A stretch of DNA of 48,863 bases from Streptomyces malaysiense (lineage in GTDB: Bacteria > Actinomycetota > Actinomycetes > Streptomycetales > Streptomycetaceae): contig NZ_LBDA02000087.1 of NCBI RefSeq assembly GCF_000980885.2, positions 1 through 48,863 on the forward strand, in the 5' to 3' direction. This document shows positions 44,711-48,863 of this stretch, in pieces (position 1 is the first letter of the stretch; each line of letters opens with the position of its first letter). Below the pieces are notes generated by a model. The model saw nothing but the letters and a program-made list of their open reading frames with translations, was not told the origin of the DNA and did no database searches. Made by a program: the position numbers and the translations under genes.

Positions 44711-47083
44711 TCAACGGTCCACTCTCTCACCCGTCCCGGACGGGTCGGCGCTTTCCGGTGCGGTGTCCGGCGCAGGGTCACTCGGCTGCTCCGGGTCGTC
44801 TGCCCCGGCGGCGGAGTCGGACTCTTCCGGGAGACGATCCCCGGGCGCGCCGGGGTTCCCCGGCTCGTCGGAGTGCTCCCCCGCCGCGCCCTCGCCGCCT
44901 TCCCCGGCCTGGCGGGCGGCCGCGCGCTTGCGCTGGGTGTACATCCGGAAGCCGGCGAGGACGAGGAGCAGCACACCGCCGCCGATGACCAGCATCACCG
45001 TGGGGGTGACCTCGGTGACCTTCACATCGAAGCTGACGGGGGCGCCGTACTCCTGGCCGTCCTCGGTGTACAGCTGGGCGATCACCGTGGCCCGGCCGTT
45101 GGCGTTGGCCGAGGTGGTGAACTTCACTGACTGGGCGTGGCCGCCGGCGATGTCGACGGGCTGCTCCGCGTACGCCTTGCCGCCGATCTTGAGCCGGGTC
45201 GGCTGGGTCGAGGTGAGGCGCAGCACCAGGTGGCCGACGGGCTGGACGAGGTTGTTCTGGACGGTCACCGGGATGGTGGCACTGCGTCCGGAGAGCTTGG
45301 TCTCGGACTTGTCGATCAGCCTGACCTGCCCGGCCAGATCGTCCAGCCACGCCTCGACGCCGCTGCGGAAGGCGTCCCCGTCCTCGCTCTGGCCCCGCCA
45401 CGACGTGGACATCCCGCGGTTTATGGCCCGCCCGAACGGGGTGACCACACGGGACTGGTCGGAGAGGACCACCTGGAAGTCGTCGAGCTTGTCCTGGGTC
45501 CGGGCGATCTGCTGGAAGGCCGAGGCGGGCAGCTCCTGCCGGCGCAGGGACGAGGGATAGGCGGAGGTCGACGGGATGCGCGTGGTGGCGTTCGGGTCGG
45601 GCTTGGCCTTGGCCGCCGCCGTCAGGTCCTGCGCCTGGGACCAGGTACCGCTCTGGAGCGCCCGCACGGCCGCGGCCATCGTCTGCGCCTGGGCCGCCGT
45701 GGGCATGCGCTGCGGGGCGACGACGATGCTGCGCTGCTGGTCCGTCTGCGCGTCGATCTCAAGACTCTGAGCCAGGAACTCCTGCACGGCGAGCGTGGCG
45801 GAGTTCGCCTTCGTCAGGTCGCCCTCGAAGGCCGTGGACAGCTTGGCGTCGGCCACGACCGCCGTGGTGCCGCCGCCGACCGGACGGGCGGCCGAGGGCG
45901 TGTACGACAGCCCGGCCGTCTCCCGGAGGCTGTCGCTGCGGGCGATCACCCGGTCCGCGCCGGCGGAGGTCGCGACCCTCATGATCGACGGGTCCACGGC
46001 GCCGTCGACCGGCCACGCGTAATCCGTGCTCGGTGTGACGTGGAGCACGGTCTTCACGGTGGTGGCGGCGACGTCGGTGGCGTCCTTGAGGTGGCTGAGG
46101 GAGCCGGTGACGCTGGTGCCGCGGTGCGCGAGGGAGGCCAGGTCGGGATCGGCGAAGGGCAGCGCGACGACCTCCTTGCCCACCACCGCCTTCTGCAGGT
46201 TCGCCAGCCACTGCTTGGCGAGCGCCTGGTGCTCCTTGGGGCCCGCGACGGTGGTGTCGCCATCCCCCTGGAGCCGGTAGTTGCCCGACGCCATGGCGTC
46301 CACGGAGGCCAGCAGGTCCGGGTCGATCACCCAGGTGACGTCCAGGTCCTTGCCGAGGCTGACCATCTGGTCGAGCCGGCCGCCCGGCGCGAGCTCTTTG
46401 GCCAGGTCGTCGTTGAGGAACACCGGCGTCTGGAGCTCGCCGGCGCCCGTCTTGGCGGTCATGTGGACGGTGGACAGCAGCGGCCACATGACCGTCGTCC
46501 TGGTCTTGGTGTCGGCGTCGGACGGCTGCCACGGCAGGAACGTCCGCTGCACCCCGAGCACCTGCTGCCAGGGCTGTGCGGAGATCTGCCCGGACAGGGC
46601 GACCCCGAACTCGTAGACCCCGTTCGCGCCCAGGTCGAGCTTGTCCACCGGCACGGAGATACTGAAGTGCTCGGCGATGCCCGGGGCCAGCTTGGCGAAC
46701 TTCTGCGCGTACTTGTCACCGACCTCGGAGCCGCCGACGCCCTGGATCTCGTCCGGGTGCCGGGCCACGTCGCTGATCCCGGAGCGGGTGTTCAGCAGTG
46801 GGCCGACCCTCAGGCCCACATGGGCGCCGGTGACGGCCTGCTTGCCGTTGTTGGTCACCGTGCCGGAGACCGTGAGGGTGTCGCCGTCCGTGGGGGCGTT
46901 GGGGCTCAGCGAGTCCAGGGAGACGGACACCGGGTCCGCGGACGCGGCGGCGGCCGGCGTGGCGACGGGCAGCTGGAGCAGCCCGGCCAGCAGGGGCGCC
47001 CCGGCGAGCAGGGCTCCGGCGCGCCGAAGCCATCGGCGCGCGGGTGAGGCACTGGTCCCCTGGAAGTCAGCCGCCTCGGCCAC
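44711..47083 (-). CDS. DUF6049-type exported membrane-anchored protein
   Basis: A 790-residue protein with an N-terminal signal sequence (RRWLRRAGALLAGAPLLAGLL region) cut near ATPAAAASADP. A large extracytoplasmic region of beta-sandwich and mixed domains follows. A C-terminal membrane helix lies near 705-725 (VMLVIGGGVLLLVLAGF), then a basic, acidic and disordered cytoplasmic tail. It matches the large secreted protein always found upstream of murJ in Streptomyces. Its role is unknown; the link with murJ suggests cell-wall assembly. GTG 47083 is preferred, although the frame reaches an ATG at 47137 with no ribosome-binding site. Confidence 0.8.
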   Translation of the reverse strand: MAEAADFQGTSASPARRWLRRAGALLAGAPLLAGLLQLPVATPAAAASADPVSVSLDSLSPNAPTDGDTLTVSGTVTNNGKQAVTGAHVGLRVGPLLNTRSGISDVARHPDEIQGVGGSEVGDKYAQKFAKLAPGIAEHFSISVPVDKLDLGANGVYEFGVALSGQISAQPWQQVLGVQRTFLPWQPSDADTKTRTTVMWPLLSTVHMTAKTGAGELQTPVFLNDDLAKELAPGGRLDQMVSLGKDLDVTWVIDPDLLASVDAMASGNYRLQGDGDTTVAGPKEHQALAKQWLANLQKAVVGKEVVALPFADPDLASLAHRGTSVTGSLSHLKDATDVAATTVKTVLHVTPSTDYAWPVDGAVDPSIMRVATSAGADRVIARSDSLRETAGLSYTPSAARPVGGGTTAVVADAKLSTAFEGDLTKANSATLAVQEFLAQSLEIDAQTDQQRSIVVAPQRMPTAAQAQTMAAAVRALQSGTWSQAQDLTAAAKAKPDPNATTRIPSTSAYPSSLRRQELPASAFQQIARTQDKLDDFQVVLSDQSRVVTPFGRAINRGMSTSWRGQSEDGDAFRSGVEAWLDDLAGQVRLIDKSETKLSGRSATIPVTVQNNLVQPVGHLVLRLTSTQPTRLKIGGKAYAEQPVDIAGGHAQSVKFTTSANANGRATVIAQLYTEDGQEYGAPVSFDVKVTEVTPTVMLVIGGGVLLLVLAGFRMYTQRKRAAARQAGEGGEGAAGEHSDEPGNPGAPGDRLPEESDSAAGADDPEQPSDPAPDTAPESADPSGTGERVDR

Positions 47084-47345
47084 GCGCTCGCCCGTCCCTC
47101 GTCGTCTCAGTGGTCGTCGGAATGTGCGTCCCCGCATGGTAACGATGTGCGCCGAGCGGAAGTGCCGCGGTCTAGGTCACAAGATCGCCGGACGGAGACG
47201 ACCCGTCCTCTATATCCAGTATCGAGGGGAGAGGGGTCGTACGCCGCAAGGGGTGTGCTTGCGCGGGTATGCCGGAAGTCGTCCACGGGCCGCTGCTGCC
47301 CGGGTCCCGGGCCGAATGGGGGCGCCCCGGAACGCCTGGGGCACG

Positions 47346-47351
47346 TACCCT
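47346..47351 (+). promoter_or_regulatory. Putative -10 of a leaderless pcnB transcript
   Basis: TACCCT is 8 bases before the GTG start at 47360, so transcription would begin at or next to the start codon. No Shine-Dalgarno is present and no clear -35 was found. Confidence 0.4.
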
Positions 47352-47359
47352 CTTCTGTT

Positions 47360-48826
47360 GTGCCGAATCCCAACGAAGACACTCCCTCCGCCCTGAGCCA
47401 GGCCCAGCAGCGCGCGGTCACCGAGCTGCTGCGGGTGGCGCCGGTCGCCGACGATCTCGCCCGCCGATTCCGGGAGGCGGGGTTCTCCCTCGCCCTGGTC
47501 GGTGGGTCGGTGCGCGACGCACTGCTCGGCCGGCTCGGCAATGATCTGGACTTCACCACCGATGCCCGTCCCGAGGACGTGCTGAAGATCGTCCGGCCCT
47601 GGGCCGACGCGGTCTGGGAGGTGGGGATCGCCTTCGGTACCGTCGGCGCGCACAAGGGCGCCCGGGTCGGGGACACCGACATGACCTTCCAGATCGAGAT
47701 CACGACCTACCGGTCGGAGGCGTACGACCGGACCTCGCGCAAGCCCGAGGTCTCCTACGGCGACTCCATCGAGCAGGACCTGGTCCGTCGGGACTTCACC
47801 GTCAACGCGATGGCCGTGGCCCTGCCGGAGAAGGAGTTCATCGATCCGTACGGCGGTCTGGTGGACCTCGCGGCCCGCGTGCTGCGGACCCCGGGCACAC
47901 CGGAGGAGTCCTTCTCCGACGATCCGCTGCGGATGATGCGGGCCGCCCGGTTCGCCGCCCAGCTGGACTTCGAGGTCGCCCCCGAGGTCGTCGCAGCCAT
48001 GACGGACATGGCCGGGCGTATCGAGATCGTCTCCGCGGAGCGGGTCCGGGACGAGCTGAACAAGCTGGTCCTCTCGGACCATCCGCGCAAGGGACTGACC
48101 CTGCTCGTCGACAGCGGGCTCGCCGCCCATGTGCTGCCCGAGCTGCCGGCCCTGCGCCTGGAGAGCGACGAGCACCACCGGCACAAGGACGTCTACGAGC
48201 ACACACTGATCGTTCTGGAGCAGGCGATCGCGCTGGAGGAGAACGGCCCCGACCTCGTGCTGCGGCTGTCCGCGTTGCTGCACGACATCGGTAAGCCGCG
48301 CACGCGCCGCTTCGAGAAGGACGGCCGGGTCTCCTTCCACCACCACGAGGTGGTCGGCGCCAAGATGACCAAGAAGCGCATGACCGCCCTGAAGTACTCC
48401 AACGAGCTGGTGAAGGACGTCTCGCGGCTGGTCGAACTTCATCTGCGCTTCCACGGTTACGGCACCGGGGAATGGACGGATTCGGCGGTCCGCCGCTACG
48501 TCCGTGATGCGGGCCCGCTGCTGGACCGCCTGCACAAGCTGACCCGCTCCGACTGCACCACCCGCAACAAGCGGAAGGCGGCCATGCTGTCCCGGGCCTA
48601 CGACGGCCTGGAGGAGCGTATCGCTCAGCTTCAGGAGCAGGAGGAACTGGACTCGATCCGCCCGGACCTCGACGGCAACCAGATCATGGAGATCCTGGGC
48701 GTCACTCCCGGCCCGGTGATCGGCAAGGCGTACAAGCACCTGCTGGAGCTGCGACTGGAGAACGGCCCGATGGAGCACGAGGTCGCGGTGGCCGCACTCA
48801 AGGAGTGGTGGGCCGGACAGGAGTGA
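47360..48826 (+). CDS. pcnB: CCA tRNA nucleotidyltransferase / polynucleotide adenylyltransferase family
   Basis: A 488-residue class II nucleotidyltransferase that adds or repairs the CCA end of tRNA. The active site is GGSVRD at 48-53 with the metal pair Asp62 and Asp64 in DLD. RRDFTVNA and the nucleotide-recognition segment are present. An HD domain is fused near 300-420 (LLHDIGKP, then HHHE), as in actinobacterial members. GTG 47360 gives the MPNPNEDTPS start; the frame is open upstream but out of family. It diverges from the DUF6049 gene. Confidence 0.93.
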   Translation: MPNPNEDTPSALSQAQQRAVTELLRVAPVADDLARRFREAGFSLALVGGSVRDALLGRLGNDLDFTTDARPEDVLKIVRPWADAVWEVGIAFGTVGAHKGARVGDTDMTFQIEITTYRSEAYDRTSRKPEVSYGDSIEQDLVRRDFTVNAMAVALPEKEFIDPYGGLVDLAARVLRTPGTPEESFSDDPLRMMRAARFAAQLDFEVAPEVVAAMTDMAGRIEIVSAERVRDELNKLVLSDHPRKGLTLLVDSGLAAHVLPELPALRLESDEHHRHKDVYEHTLIVLEQAIALEENGPDLVLRLSALLHDIGKPRTRRFEKDGRVSFHHHEVVGAKMTKKRMTALKYSNELVKDVSRLVELHLRFHGYGTGEWTDSAVRRYVRDAGPLLDRLHKLTRSDCTTRNKRKAAMLSRAYDGLEERIAQLQEQEELDSIRPDLDGNQIMEILGVTPGPVIGKAYKHLLELRLENGPMEHEVAVAALKEWWAGQE

Positions 48827-48844
48827 GGGTTCGGTCCGACCGGT

Positions 48845-48858
48845 GTTTCACGTGAAAC
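48845..48858. promoter_or_regulatory. parS: parS site 5
   Basis: A perfect GTTTCACGTGAAAC palindrome 18 bases after the pcnB stop, at the edge of the window. Confidence 0.95.
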
Positions 48859-48863
48859 ATCGA

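Overview
The window is high-GC DNA (about 70 percent by eye) in the order expected for the oriC core of a Streptomyces chromosome: pcnB, a DUF6049-type protein, murJ, a pseudokinase, sigM and its anti-sigma gene, trxB, trxA, a GNAT gene, parB, parA, rsmG, jag, yidC, yidD, rnpA, rpmH, dnaA, oriC, dnaN, gnd, recF, a DUF721 gene, gyrB, gyrA, a DUF3566 gene and tRNA-Ile. Frequent GTG starts, TGTGGA-type DnaA boxes and GTTTCACGTGAAAC parS sites all fit Streptomyces. The species cannot be named from sequence alone.

Layout. 1-5957: an nSTAND1/WD40 signalling protein, then a SigE-subfamily ECF sigma factor coupled to a single-pass membrane protein. 5962-6813: an acyl-CoA thioesterase/BAAT-like hydrolase. 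6960-16818: an integrated actinomycete integrative and conjugative element (AICE) of about 9.8 kb, inserted in the 3' half of tRNA-Ile(GAT) and bounded by an exact 48-bp duplication. 16773-26700: tRNA-Ile, DUF3566, gyrA, gyrB, DUF721, recF, gnd and dnaN, all on the minus strand. 26701-27834: oriC with clustered DnaA boxes. 27835-36254: dnaA (minus), then rpmH, rnpA, yidD, yidC, jag, rsmG, parA and parB (plus). 36452-48863: GNAT, the thioredoxin pair with a sigma-R-type promoter, rsmA/sigM, pseudokinase, murJ, DUF6049 and pcnB. Five perfect parS sites lie between 33.9 and 48.9 kb.

The AICE has a recognisable pSAM2-like plan. A GntR/UTRA repressor (KorSA type) faces three perfect copies of a 14-bp palindromic operator. 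Downstream is a transfer operon: an SCO3933-type protein, an FtsK/TraB DNA pump, SpdB-like and SpdD-like membrane proteins and several tiny cysteine-pair proteins. A strand of four genes overlapping start-to-stop follows: a small C5-methyltransferase-like protein, a RepSA-type HUH initiator, Xis and Int. Its left end carries less familiar material: an S1-like gene, a 152-bp nested palindrome, a GGAGCG-rich tract and a NERD-domain gene with two TTA codons. This left end, the methyltransferase built into the rep-xis-int array, and a substituted catalytic position in the integrase are the most interesting parts of the window.
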